Assembly (NCBI RefSeq): GCF_042433955.1 | Contig: NZ_JBHLUH010000061.1 | Coordinates: 235,233 to 299,232, forward strand | Length of the DNA stretch: 64,000 bases | Source of the DNA: Phytohabitans kaempferiae | Lineage (GTDB): Bacteria; Actinomycetota; Actinomycetes; Mycobacteriales; Micromonosporaceae | Direction: 5' to 3' | Part shown: piece after piece, positions 49,538 to 57,307 of the stretch | Position numbering within the stretch: position 1 is the stretch's first letter | How the letters are laid out: each line of letters starts with the position of its first letter | Position numbers and translations under genes: made by a program | The notes under the pieces: model-generated | Told to the model about the DNA's origin: nothing | The model's input: only the letters and a program-made list of their open reading frames with translations | The model's database searches: none

Positions 49538-50488
49538 GTGACGTACCCGCACATCGAGCCGTACGCGCACGGCCTGCTGGAGGTCGGCGACGGCCACCAG
49601 GTGTACTGGGAGACCTGCGGCAACCCCGACGGGCGGCCGGCGCTGGTGCTGCACGGCGGGCCCGGCTCGGGGTGCACGCCCGGCTGGCGGCGGTTCTTCG
49701 ACCCGGCGGCCTACCGCGTGGTCCTCTTCGACCAGCGCGGCTGCGGCCGCAGCACCCCCTCGGCCGGCGACCCGGACGCCGACCTGTCCACCAACACCAC
49801 GCACCACCTGCTCGCCGACATCGATCTGCTGCGCGAGCGGCTGGGGATCGACCGGTGGCTGCTGTTCGGCGGCTCGTGGGGCTCCACGCTCGGCACCGCG
49901 TACGCCCAGCGCCACCCCGACCGGGTCACCGCCGTCGTGCTGTTCAGCGTGGCGGTGCTGACCCAGCGCAACGTCGAGTGGATCACCAGGGCGATGGGGC
50001 GGGTCTTCCCCGCGCAGTGGGCGGCGTTCCGCGCCGGCGTGCCGGAGGGCGAGCGGGACGGCAGCCTCGTCGGCGCGTACGCCCGGCTGCTGGCCGACCC
50101 CGACGCCGCCGTGCGCGAGAAGGCCGCCCGCGACTGGTGCGCCTGGGAGGACAGCCACGTCGCGGTGCGCGGCGACGAAAAGCCCTCCGCCCGGTACGCG
50201 GACCCGGCGTTCCGGATGACGTTCGCGCGGCTGGTCACGCACTACTGGCGGCACGCGGCCTGGTTCGACGACGCGGACCTCCTGCGGGACGCGCGGCGGC
50301 TCGCCGGCATCCCGGGCGTGCTCATCCACGGCCGGCTGGACGTGAGCAGCCCGCTCGACGACGCGTGGGAGCTGGCCCAGGCATGGCCGGGCGCCGAGCT
50401 GGTCGACGACGCCGGGCACGGCGCCGGCTATCCCGGGATGGCCGAGGCGGCGCTGGCCGCGCTCGACCGCTTCGCGAAAGCGCCGTGA
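49538..50488 (+). CDS. pip: prolyl aminopeptidase (alpha/beta hydrolase, S33)
   Basis: The 316-residue protein has the oxyanion loop HGGPGSG (39-45), FDQRGCGRS, the nucleophile elbow GGSWGS (Ser113) and family motif LGTAYAQRHPDRV. C-terminal HGRLDVSSPLD carries Asp and DDAGHGAGY carries His. It removes N-terminal proline from peptides. GTG start at 49538. Control by the divergent MarR protein is suggested by the shared operator. Confidence 0.92.
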   Translation: MTYPHIEPYAHGLLEVGDGHQVYWETCGNPDGRPALVLHGGPGSGCTPGWRRFFDPAAYRVVLFDQRGCGRSTPSAGDPDADLSTNTTHHLLADIDLLRERLGIDRWLLFGGSWGSTLGTAYAQRHPDRVTAVVLFSVAVLTQRNVEWITRAMGRVFPAQWAAFRAGVPEGERDGSLVGAYARLLADPDAAVREKAARDWCAWEDSHVAVRGDEKPSARYADPAFRMTFARLVTHYWRHAAWFDDADLLRDARRLAGIPGVLIHGRLDVSSPLDDAWELAQAWPGAELVDDAGHGAGYPGMAEAALAALDRFAKAP

Positions 50489-50546
50489 ACCGAGCGCTCC
50501 GCGGCGCGGGGTCGTGCCCCGACAGCGCCCGTGACCGGGCGAAGGC

Positions 50547-51173
50547 TCAGACGCCGTGGCCGGCGATCCGGCGCACGGTGCCCTCGCTGAGCCCGTACGA
50601 GAGGCCGACCATGCCCAGCCGCCCGTCGGCGAGCCGGTCGGCGATCACCTTCGAGCGGCGCAGCAGCAGGTCGACCGTGTACCGGATGTGCTCCTCCACG
50701 GCCGCGTCGGTGTCGTCGAGCGCCTGCTGGCGGACCGCGAGCACGCTCAGCATGACCCGCTCGACCACGTCGCGGATGAACCCGTCGGGCTGCGTGCCGT
50801 GCCGCACCGCCTCCAGCGCCGCCGCGATCGCCCCGCACGAGTCGTGGCCGAGGACGGCGATCAGGGGCGTGTCGAGCGCCGCGATCGCGTACTCGATGCT
50901 GCCCAGGACCTCGGGCCCGATCACGTGGCCGGCCGTGCGGACGACGAAGAGGTCGCCCAGGCCCTGGTCGAAGATGATCTCGGCGGCGAGCCGGGAGTCG
51001 CTGCATCCGAACAGCACCGCGAACGGCCGCTGTGCCGGGGCCAGCGCGGTCCGGTGGTCGGCGTCCTGGTGCGGGTGCAGCCGCTCGCCCGCGACGAACC
51101 GTTTGTTGCCCTCGACCAGAAGCTGAAGGGCCGAGGCCGGAGTCGCCGGCCAGTCCCTGTCGATGTCGTCCAT
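50547..51173 (-). CDS. beta-class carbonic anhydrase
   Basis: The 208-residue protein has zinc ligands Cys57 (FGCSDSR), His110 and Cys113 (GHDSCGA), and the Asp59-Arg61 dyad, all intact. It catalyses reversible CO2 hydration in the cytosol. ATG at 51173 (MDDIDRDW) has a GGGAG 7 bp upstream; an in-frame ATG at 51203 lacks one. It appears monocistronic and diverges from the MerR remnant. Confidence 0.92.
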   Translation of the reverse strand: MDDIDRDWPATPASALQLLVEGNKRFVAGERLHPHQDADHRTALAPAQRPFAVLFGCSDSRLAAEIIFDQGLGDLFVVRTAGHVIGPEVLGSIEYAIAALDTPLIAVLGHDSCGAIAAALEAVRHGTQPDGFIRDVVERVMLSVLAVRQQALDDTDAAVEEHIRYTVDLLLRRSKVIADRLADGRLGMVGLSYGLSEGTVRRIAGHGV

Positions 51174-51268
51174 CCCGCCAACTCCCGCTGTCAGTCGGGT
51201 CATGTCACCAAGGAGTCTGCCGGTTCGGCCTTGCAGTCGGACCATACTCGAAGGTTTACGTTGGCCAC

Positions 51269-51427
51269 ATGACCACGATCACGGCCGCGCCAGGACCCGG
51301 ACCGCGGGTCGGTGAGCTGGCCGCAGCGGCCGGTGTGGCGTCCGACACAGTGCGGCACCACGAGCGCGCCGGACTGCCGCCCCCTGCGTGGCGCCGGAGG
51401 CCCCAGTCGCCGATCATGGGCAGGTGA
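51269..51427 (+). pseudogene. truncated MerR-family regulator (HTH only)
   Basis: From ATG 51269, 52 codons read TTITAAPGPGPRVGELAAAA, then GVASDTVRHHERAGLPPP. This matches the MerR HTH up to the first wing (consensus ...TVRYYERxGLLPPxxRxxxGYRxY). After LPPP the sequence becomes AWRRRPQSPIMGR and ends in a TGA that overlaps the next gene's GTG. The wing, coiled coil and effector part are absent, so it cannot be a normal MerR protein. Confidence 0.7.
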
Positions 51428-52569
51428 CCGCGTTCACCTGGTCGCAGGTCGTGGCCCGCCGGCTGGAGCGGCACGCGCTGTCCGCCCCGGCGCCCGCCGC
51501 CGACCTGCCCGCCGTCGTCAGCGCCATCTGCGGGGCGCACGCCCAGGTCATGTCGGCCGCCGAGACCTCCATCGGGGTGCGGGTCGCGGGCGTCGACCGT
51601 ACCCACGTGCGGGAGGCCCTGTGGACCGAGCGCACGCTGGTCAAGACGCGCGGCCCGCGCGGCACCGTGCACCTGCTCGCCGCGGCCGACCTGCCGATGT
51701 GGGTCGGCGCGCTTGGGGCGCTGCCCTCCCCGCCGTACGCGACCGGCGCCAACGCGCTGATGACCCCCGACCAGGTCGACCAGGTCGTGGCCGCACTCGG
51801 CGACGCCCTCGCCGACGCCGAGCTGACCGGTGAGGAGCTGACCGCCGAGGTGGTCGCCCGCACCGGGCCGTGGGCCGGCGAGCGGGTGATGGAGGCGTTC
51901 CAGGACAAATGGCCGCGGTGGATGCAGGCGATGGAGGTGGCCACCCGGCGGGGCGCGATGTGCTTCGGGCCCAACCGGGGGCGGCAGGCCACGTACACCG
52001 GCCCGGCCCGGTGGCTGCCCGGCTTCACCCCGCTGCCGCCCGGGGAGGCGCTGCCCGCGCTGGTCCGCGCCTACCTGCACGCGTACGGGCCGGCGACCTC
52101 CGCGCATTTCGCCAAATGGCTGGCGATCGGGCAGCGGTGGGCGCAGGAGCTGTTTGACGACTCCGACCTGGAGCCGGTCACCGTCGACGGCGAGCGGGCG
52201 TGGGTCGTCGCCGGTGACACCGAGGTGCCGGCGAAGCGCCCGCGCGGGGTACGTCTGCTGCCGTACTTCGACGCGTACGGGATCGGCTGCCACCCCCGTG
52301 AGAAGGTTTTCCCGGGGCGGGCCGCCGAGCGGGCGCTCAACCGGGGGCAGGCGGGCAACTTCGCGGTGCTGCTCGTCGACGGCACGGTCGCCGGGATCTG
52401 GCACCAGCGGCGCTCTGGCCGGAAGCTCGCGGTGACGGTGGAGGCGTTCGGCACGCTCAGCGCGACCCGGCAGCGGGCGTTGCAGGAGCAGGTCGAGCGG
52501 CTGGGGGAGATCCTCGAAGGCACGCCGACGCTGACGCTGGGCGAGGTGACGGTCGGCGGGCACGCGTAG
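51424..52569 (+). CDS. winged-helix DNA-binding protein, AlkZ/HTH_42 (PF06224) family
   Basis: The 381-residue protein has the PF06224 layout: VVARRLERHALSAP, VSAICGAHAQVMSAAETSI, ALWTERTLVKTRGPRGTVHLL, AYLHAYGPATSAHFAKWL, and LLPYFDAYGIG. The family includes the AlkZ glycosylase that unhooks azinomycin crosslinks and related YcaQ proteins. Whether this paralogue is a glycosylase is not clear; the AlkZ Q-x-Q motif is not evident to me. GTG at 51424 overlaps the MerR remnant's stop codon. Confidence 0.82.
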   Translation: MTAFTWSQVVARRLERHALSAPAPAADLPAVVSAICGAHAQVMSAAETSIGVRVAGVDRTHVREALWTERTLVKTRGPRGTVHLLAAADLPMWVGALGALPSPPYATGANALMTPDQVDQVVAALGDALADAELTGEELTAEVVARTGPWAGERVMEAFQDKWPRWMQAMEVATRRGAMCFGPNRGRQATYTGPARWLPGFTPLPPGEALPALVRAYLHAYGPATSAHFAKWLAIGQRWAQELFDDSDLEPVTVDGERAWVVAGDTEVPAKRPRGVRLLPYFDAYGIGCHPREKVFPGRAAERALNRGQAGNFAVLLVDGTVAGIWHQRRSGRKLAVTVEAFGTLSATRQRALQEQVERLGEILEGTPTLTLGEVTVGGHA

Positions 52570-52855
52570 ACGATCTTTCATGAGCTGCCGCGATGTCCGT
52601 CGCGGTCGAGACCGCCGCTCCCGCGGCCTCACCCTCGGTGAGCGGCTCGGGGCGCAGCTCGTACCAGCGGCGCTGGGCGTCCTGGCGCACCCGCACCAGC
52701 CCGGCCTCGCGGAGCACGCGCAGGTGCTTGGAGGTGCCCGGCTGGGTCAGCCCGAGCTGCTCGACCAGCTCACCGACCGGGCGGGGGCGCTCCAGCAGCA
52801 GGTCGAGGATGCGGCGGCGGGTCGGCTCGGCGAGGACGTCGAAGGTAGACGACAC
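52457..52855 (-). CDS. ArsR-family regulator with 3' end replaced by a dispersed repeat
   Basis: The first 75 residues are a normal ArsR HTH: FDVLAEPTRRRILDLLLERPRPVGELVEQLGLTQPGTSKHLRVLREAGLVRVRQDAQRRWYELRPEPL, in consecutive helices. The family usually continues for about 25-35 residues (D-x-W-L-x-x-Y-R). Here the frame enters the 53-bp element (EGEAAGAAVSTATDIAAA) and then runs 113 bp antisense into the neighbouring winged-helix gene before stopping. The DNA-binding domain may still work. ATG at 52855. Confidence 0.75.
   Translation of the reverse strand: MSSTFDVLAEPTRRRILDLLLERPRPVGELVEQLGLTQPGTSKHLRVLREAGLVRVRQDAQRRWYELRPEPLTEGEAAGAAVSTATDIAAAHERSSTRARRPSPRPASASACLRGSPPAARPAPATPAAGSR
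52584..52636 (+). repeat. 53-bp dispersed element, copy 5
   Basis: GCTGCCGCGATGTCCGTCGC to GCGGCCTCACCCTC, 53 bp. CCGCGA-TGTCCG-TCGCGG keeps the hairpin. It lies between the 3' ends of the convergent winged-helix and arsR genes and encodes the abnormal tail of the latter. Confidence 0.85.
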
Positions 52856-52888
52856 GCATCGAATATCACCGAACCCGCATATACCGGG

Positions 52889-53299
52889 CTAGCGGCGGCG
52901 CAGGACGACGACGGGGATGGATCGGCCGGCCTTGGCCTGGTGGTCGGCGAAGAAGGGGTACCGCTCGACCACGCCGGCGAAGATCCGGTCCCGCTCGTCG
53001 CCGCGCGGCACCACGGCCGTCGCGTCGTACGTCTCGCCCTCGGCCTCGACCACCACCTCGGGATGCGCGACCAGGTTGCGGTACCAGTCCGGGTCTTTCG
53101 GCGCGCCCGCGTTGGAGGCCACCACAAGGATGTCGTCGCCGTGCGGGATGTACATCATCGGCGCGGTGTGCGGCCGCCCGGTGCGGGCGCCGGTGGTAGT
53201 GAGCAGCATCATCGGCCGGCCGTGCGCCCTGCCGCCGGCGGCCCGGAACTCCTCGATCACCTTCCGGTTGTGCGCCTTCATGTCACTGGGGATGGTCAT
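52889..53299 (-). CDS. F420-dependent nitroreductase-like (deazaflavin) oxidoreductase
   Basis: The 136-residue split-barrel protein has the DDN/FDOR-A pattern: NRKVIEEFRAAGGRAHGRPMMLLTTTGARTGRPHTAPMMYI, then VVASNAGAPKDPDWYRNLVAHPEVVVEAEG. The lysine and Trp-Tyr region bind coenzyme F420. The family reduces nitro compounds or quinones. ATG at 53299 overlaps the stop of the WYL regulator by 4 bp (ATGA), so the two genes are co-translated and the regulator probably controls the enzyme. Confidence 0.92.
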   Translation of the reverse strand: MTIPSDMKAHNRKVIEEFRAAGGRAHGRPMMLLTTTGARTGRPHTAPMMYIPHGDDILVVASNAGAPKDPDWYRNLVAHPEVVVEAEGETYDATAVVPRGDERDRIFAGVVERYPFFADHQAKAGRSIPVVVLRRR

Positions 53300-54324
53300 C
53301 GCTCACTCCTTCGGTGGTTCGGCCGCGCGGGACCGCCCGCCGGCCCCAGGTATATGCGGCACAGGCCGCGGGTCGTCTCGGCGAACCGCTCGCGCAGCTC
53401 GGGCGGGCCGAGCACCTCCACCTCGTCGCCGAGCTTGAGCAGCTCCAGCAGGCCGTGCTTGACCGACTCGATCGGCACGGTGGTGCGCAGCCAGCCGCTC
53501 TCGTCGGGCGGGCCGGCGTTGCTGGCCGCGCCCCGGCTCATCGCGGGCGGGAAGACGTGCGGCATCCGCGCCAGCGCCGCGGTGGTCATCCGCACCTCGG
53601 CCTGGTCGACGTAGACGCTCTCCTCGTACCGCTTGGCCCACGCCCGCCAGAACTCGCCCAGGTCGAAGCCGGCCGGACGGCTGAACCCCTCGTCGAGCAC
53701 GTCGAGGCCGAGCACGTTGCCGACCCGGTAGGTCAGCGGCTTGTCCAGGTCGTCGGCGGCGGCCGCCACCAGGTACCACCGGCCGGCCTTGAGCACCACG
53801 CCGAGCGGGGCGAGCGTGCGGGTGACCTCCCGGGGCGCCTTCCACCGCAGGTAGCGCGCCTGCACCAGCTTCTCGTCCCACACCGCGCCGGCCAGGGCGG
53901 ACAAGTGTGGGGTCTGCTCGTCGCGGCGGAACCAGCCCGGCGCGTCCAGGTGGAAGCGCTCGCGGATCCGCCCGGCCCGCGCCCCCAGCTCGGGCGGGAG
54001 CGAGGCGCGCAGCTTGAGCTCGGCGGCGGTGAGGACCGCGCCGAGGCCCAGCTCGGCGACCGGACCGGGCACGCCGGACAGGAAGAGCGTCTCCGCCTCG
54101 TCGACGGTCAGCCCGGTCAGCCGCGTGCGGTAGCCGTCGAGCAGCTGGTAGCCGCCGGCCGGGCCGCGGTCGGCGTAGACGGGCACGCCGGCGCCGTTGA
54201 GCGACTCGACGTCCCGGTAGATGGTGCGGACCGAGACCTCGAGCTCGGCGGAGAGCTCCTGCGCGGTCATCCGCCCCCGGGTCTGCAGGAGCAGCAGGAG
54301 GGAGAGCAGGCGGCTGGCACGCAC
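53296..54324 (-). CDS. WYL-domain transcriptional regulator (YafY/DeoR-type HTH)
   Basis: The 342-residue protein has an N-terminal HTH (ASRLLSLLLLLQTRGRMTAQELSAELEVSVRTIYRDVESL) followed by PVYADRGPAGGYQLLDGYRT. A WYL ligand domain (about 140-230) carries LVQARYLRWKAP and PLGVVLKAGRWYLVAAA. The C-terminal WCX extension is present. GTG start at 54324. CCTGACA-n5-TGTCAGG lies 22-40 bp upstream as likely operator, overlapping the region just before the next gene's 3' end. Confidence 0.92.
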   Translation of the reverse strand: MRASRLLSLLLLLQTRGRMTAQELSAELEVSVRTIYRDVESLNGAGVPVYADRGPAGGYQLLDGYRTRLTGLTVDEAETLFLSGVPGPVAELGLGAVLTAAELKLRASLPPELGARAGRIRERFHLDAPGWFRRDEQTPHLSALAGAVWDEKLVQARYLRWKAPREVTRTLAPLGVVLKAGRWYLVAAAADDLDKPLTYRVGNVLGLDVLDEGFSRPAGFDLGEFWRAWAKRYEESVYVDQAEVRMTTAALARMPHVFPPAMSRGAASNAGPPDESGWLRTTVPIESVKHGLLELLKLGDEVEVLGPPELRERFAETTRGLCRIYLGPAGGPARPNHRRSER

Positions 54325-54345
54325 ACCCCGAACCTAACGCGTGTG

Positions 54346-54364
54346 CCTGACAACATGTGTCAGG
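54346..54364. promoter_or_regulatory. inverted repeat upstream of the WYL regulator
   Basis: CCTGACA (54346-54352) and TGTCAGG (54358-54364) flank ACATG. Perfect 7-bp arms and position at the regulator's 5' end suggest autoregulation. Confidence 0.55.
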
Positions 54365-54367
54365 TAT

Positions 54368-55285
54368 CTACCGCACCAGCTCGGTGCGCAGCTCGTGGGC
54401 GCCGTCGGCGCGCGTGGCCTCGTAGTAGACGCGGTGCCCGCCGCCCGGCAGCGCCACCACGCTCAGGTAGCGCAGCCCGCCCGGCGGGTGCGGCGACGAC
54501 ACCGGGCCGCTCTCGGAGGCGATCAGCGGGGTGAACCGCCCGTCGCCGCCCCGGGCGCCCAGCGCGGTGCCGGTGCGCTCCTCCCAGTTTTCGCCGGCGG
54601 TGGCCCGCCCGTCGTACGAGGCCAACAGCACGTCGCCATCGGCCACCACCGAGGAGACGCGCACGCCGCGGGCGTCCCAGCGCCCCGGCCGGCCAGCCAG
54701 CGCCACGCCCTGCCACCGCCAGTCGACGCCGTCGGGGCCGGTGGCGTACCAGGTGGACATGCGGTCGGCGTCGTCCCACGATTCGAGGGGGTGGCAGGAG
54801 GCCCACAGGTGCCAGGTGCCGTCGCCGGTGCGCAGCAGCACCGGGTCCTTCACACCGGTCGCGTCGTCGCCGGCGAGCACGGTGCGCGCGGGCGCGTGCG
54901 GCAGGTCGGCCGGGTCGTCGGCTTCGAGCAGCTCGACCCGCCAGTGCTTGGTGCCGGGGGTGGCCGCGCTCACGTACAGCCGCCAGCGCCCCTCGGGCGT
55001 GCGGACCAGCGCGGGCCGTTCCAGCGACTCGGCGTCGAAGCGCTCCTTGCCCACCTCGGCGACGGTGGTGAAGCGGACACCGTCGGTCGAGTGGGCCACC
55101 ACGTTGGCGATGCCGCGCCCCTCGCCGATCGGCAGCCGCACGCGATACGCCAGGTAGACGCCGCCGTCGGCCCAGATCGACGACGGGGCGCCGGCCCAGG
55201 CACCGGCCCGCGTGTCCGGCGGCTCGACGGCCACCGCCGACCCCTCCCAGCGGGGCAGCGGCAGCGTCCGGGTCACAGTGGACAC
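54368..55285 (-). CDS. five-bladed beta-propeller glycosidase-like protein (GH43/GH32-type)
   Basis: The 305-residue protein is rich in beta-propeller blade motifs: PSSIWADGGVYLAYRVR, FDAESLERPALVRTPEGRWRLYVSAA, GVKDPVLLRTGDGTWHLWASC, YYEATRADGAHELRTEL. Acidic residues in WADGG, SLERPA and VKDPV sit where GH43/GH32-clan catalytic residues lie, but I cannot assign the family. There is no signal peptide, so it acts inside the cell or on a transferred sugar. GTG at 55285 has GGGAGG upstream and is 10 bp after the sulfotransferase stop codon, so they form an operon. Confidence 0.7.
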   Translation of the reverse strand: MSTVTRTLPLPRWEGSAVAVEPPDTRAGAWAGAPSSIWADGGVYLAYRVRLPIGEGRGIANVVAHSTDGVRFTTVAEVGKERFDAESLERPALVRTPEGRWRLYVSAATPGTKHWRVELLEADDPADLPHAPARTVLAGDDATGVKDPVLLRTGDGTWHLWASCHPLESWDDADRMSTWYATGPDGVDWRWQGVALAGRPGRWDARGVRVSSVVADGDVLLASYDGRATAGENWEERTGTALGARGGDGRFTPLIASESGPVSSPHPPGGLRYLSVVALPGGGHRVYYEATRADGAHELRTELVR

Positions 55286-55295
55286 TCGACCTCCC

Positions 55296-56231
55296 TCATC
55301 GGCTCGGCGTGTGGTGGCGGTCGGCGTCCAGCCAGTCGTCGTACGGCAGGCCGGTGACCTCCTGGAGCAGCGCGATGTCGTCGGCGAACGCCGGCAGCAG
55401 CGCGGCCCGGTCTTCCGGCTTGAGCGGGATGCGCCGCCCGTGGCCGCGCTGAAGGAGGGCCAGCAGCGGGCCGCGGAAGACCTTGCGCAAGGGTACGGGA
55501 AAGTGCTGCCCGAACCCGGCACCTGTGCGCAACAGGTAGCGCAGCACGGCGTTGACGCGGGTGTTCTCGACCGTGCGGGTGACGTTCTCGGCCGGTACGT
55601 GGTCGAGCACGCCGGTCCGCACGCCCAGGAACGCGCACACCTTGTCCAGCGCCGCGGCAGGCGTCTCGCGCAACTCCAGGTAGCGCATGAGCAGCACCTG
55701 CTCGCGCGGGAAGTACTCGTACAGGTGCTTGACCTGCGCGCCGTACCGGCCGAGGTCCTTGTAGTGCCAGAAGGCCGCCCAGCCGGCCGCCTTGCGCCGC
55801 TCCTCCAGGTGGCAGGCGGTGAGGAAGTCGGCCTCCGGCTCCAGGCCGGCGGTCCACAGGTGGGTCCAGTTGGAGTGCGCGCGGTCGACCGGGTCGCGCA
55901 GCAGCAGGATGATCCTCGCGTCCGGCACGAGCCGGTGGATCCGCGCGTGGGAGTCGAGGTGGTGCAGGTAGAACGGGGTCGCCTCGCCGCGCAGCGCGCC
56001 CTCCGGCGCCGGGTCGAAGAGCCTCTCGTAGTCTTCGCGCCGCCACACGTGCTCCTGGTACGTCTGCGCGTCGCCCGGACCGCCGCGGGTGGGCGGCGGC
56101 CCGTCGGAGAGGAAGAACTTCGGCTCCTTCACCGCTGGCAGGAACAGGCCCGGATGCCGCACCAGGGCCGCGTGCAGCGCGGTCGTGCCCGCCTTGGGTA
56201 CGCCCGCGATCAGAAAGTCGGGCAGCGCCAC
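55296..56231 (-). CDS. sulfotransferase family protein
   Basis: The 311-residue protein has the PAPS-binding 5'-PSB loop FLIAGVPKAGTTALHAAL near the N-terminus, EPKFF, and 3'-PB ARIILLLRDPVDRAHSNW, followed by RTVENTRVN. This matches bacterial carbohydrate/heparan-type Sulfotransfer_1/3 proteins, which transfer sulfate from PAPS to a hydroxyl or amine. GTG at 56231 has GGGAGGA. Its operon partner is a propeller glycosidase, so the pair may decorate and trim a glycan or glycolipid (inference). Confidence 0.9.
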   Translation of the reverse strand: MALPDFLIAGVPKAGTTALHAALVRHPGLFLPAVKEPKFFLSDGPPPTRGGPGDAQTYQEHVWRREDYERLFDPAPEGALRGEATPFYLHHLDSHARIHRLVPDARIILLLRDPVDRAHSNWTHLWTAGLEPEADFLTACHLEERRKAAGWAAFWHYKDLGRYGAQVKHLYEYFPREQVLLMRYLELRETPAAALDKVCAFLGVRTGVLDHVPAENVTRTVENTRVNAVLRYLLRTGAGFGQHFPVPLRKVFRGPLLALLQRGHGRRIPLKPEDRAALLPAFADDIALLQEVTGLPYDDWLDADRHHTPSR

Positions 56232-56312
56232 CGTATCCTCCCTAGCCGGTAGGATTAATAGGCTACCGTGTCGTGCGGCGGTTTCGCGCCGGGGCACTGC
56301 GATGATCTGCGC

Positions 56313-57278
56313 ATGCACCCGGTCGTCGTGCCCCAGGCACTGCCGGCCGTCGGGGGCGGGGGCGCCGACTTCACCGAGGCGTGGCTGCGCAACCGTCGGC
56401 TCTCCGAGCACACGCGCGCCGCCTACCGCCGCGACATCGCCGGCTGGCTCGCCTGGTGCGCCGGCCGCGACCTGGACCCGCTGGGCGCCTCCTTCCTCGA
56501 CGTCAACGCGTACGGCCGCGAGCTGGAGGCGACCGTCGAGCCACGCAGCGGGCGCCCGCTCACCCCGGCCACCGTCGCCCGCAAGCTCTCCGCGCTCTCC
56601 AGCTGGTACGACTTCCTCACCAAGCTGCGCGCCGTCGACGCCAACCCGGTCGCCGGCGCCGACCGCCCCAAGGTGGCCCGCGACCACTCCAGCACGGTGG
56701 GGCTGACCCCGGAGGAGGTCGACGCGCTGCTGGCCGCCGCCGACGCCGAGACCGGGCCGCACGCGGCCCGCAACCGGGCGGCCGTCGCGCTCCTGGCCGA
56801 CCTGGGGCTGCGGGTCGGCGAGCTGGTCAGCCTCAACCTCGACGACATCGGGTACGAGCGGGGACACCGCAGCGTGCGGTTCGTGGGCAAGGGCGGCCGC
56901 CCCCGGCGCCGGGCCCTCACTCCGGGTACCTCCGCCGCCCTCGACGCCTACCTGGAGATCCGCCCCGGCCCGCCCGAGGGCGCGGTCTTCCTGACGGCCA
57001 GCGGCGCCCGGCTCGACCGGCACGCGGTGTTCCGCCTCGTGCGCCGCCTCGCCCGCCGGGCCGGCATCCCCGCCTGGGCCAAGCTCTCCCCACACTCGCT
57101 GCGGCACGCGTTCGCCACCACGGCCCGCGCCGAGGGCGTACCCCTGGAGGACGTGCAGGACGCGATGGGCCACGCCGACCCGCGCACCACGCGCCGGTAC
57201 GACCGCGACCGGCACAACCTCGACCGCGACCCCGCGTACGCCATCTGGGCCGCCCGCGCCCGCCGCACCACCAGGTGA
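56313..57278 (+). CDS. tyrosine recombinase/phage-type integrase family protein
   Basis: The 321-residue protein has an N-terminal SAM-like core-binding domain (20-110: FTEAWLRNRRLSEHTRAAYRRDIAGWLAWCAG...) and a catalytic domain with the R-K-H-R-H-Y set. Arg167 lies in LGLRVGEL, Lys in GKGGRPRR, His-x-x-Arg in PHSLRHAFATTA, His in MGHADPRTT, and Tyr in RRYDR. It resembles solitary actinomycete XerC/D-like integrases. No excisionase, phage or plasmid gene is adjacent and no attachment-site repeat was found, so it may be a stranded or domesticated recombinase. ATG at 56313. Confidence 0.9.
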   Translation: MHPVVVPQALPAVGGGGADFTEAWLRNRRLSEHTRAAYRRDIAGWLAWCAGRDLDPLGASFLDVNAYGRELEATVEPRSGRPLTPATVARKLSALSSWYDFLTKLRAVDANPVAGADRPKVARDHSSTVGLTPEEVDALLAAADAETGPHAARNRAAVALLADLGLRVGELVSLNLDDIGYERGHRSVRFVGKGGRPRRRALTPGTSAALDAYLEIRPGPPEGAVFLTASGARLDRHAVFRLVRRLARRAGIPAWAKLSPHSLRHAFATTARAEGVPLEDVQDAMGHADPRTTRRYDRDRHNLDRDPAYAIWAARARRTTR

Positions 57279-57307
57279 CCTAGCCCGCCCCGGCCGCCGC
57301 GGGCTGA

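Noticed and set aside
56313..57278. Integrated phage or genomic island marked by the tyrosine recombinase
   Set aside because: No tRNA, direct-repeat attachment sites, excisionase, phage or plasmid genes nearby; neighbours look chromosomal.
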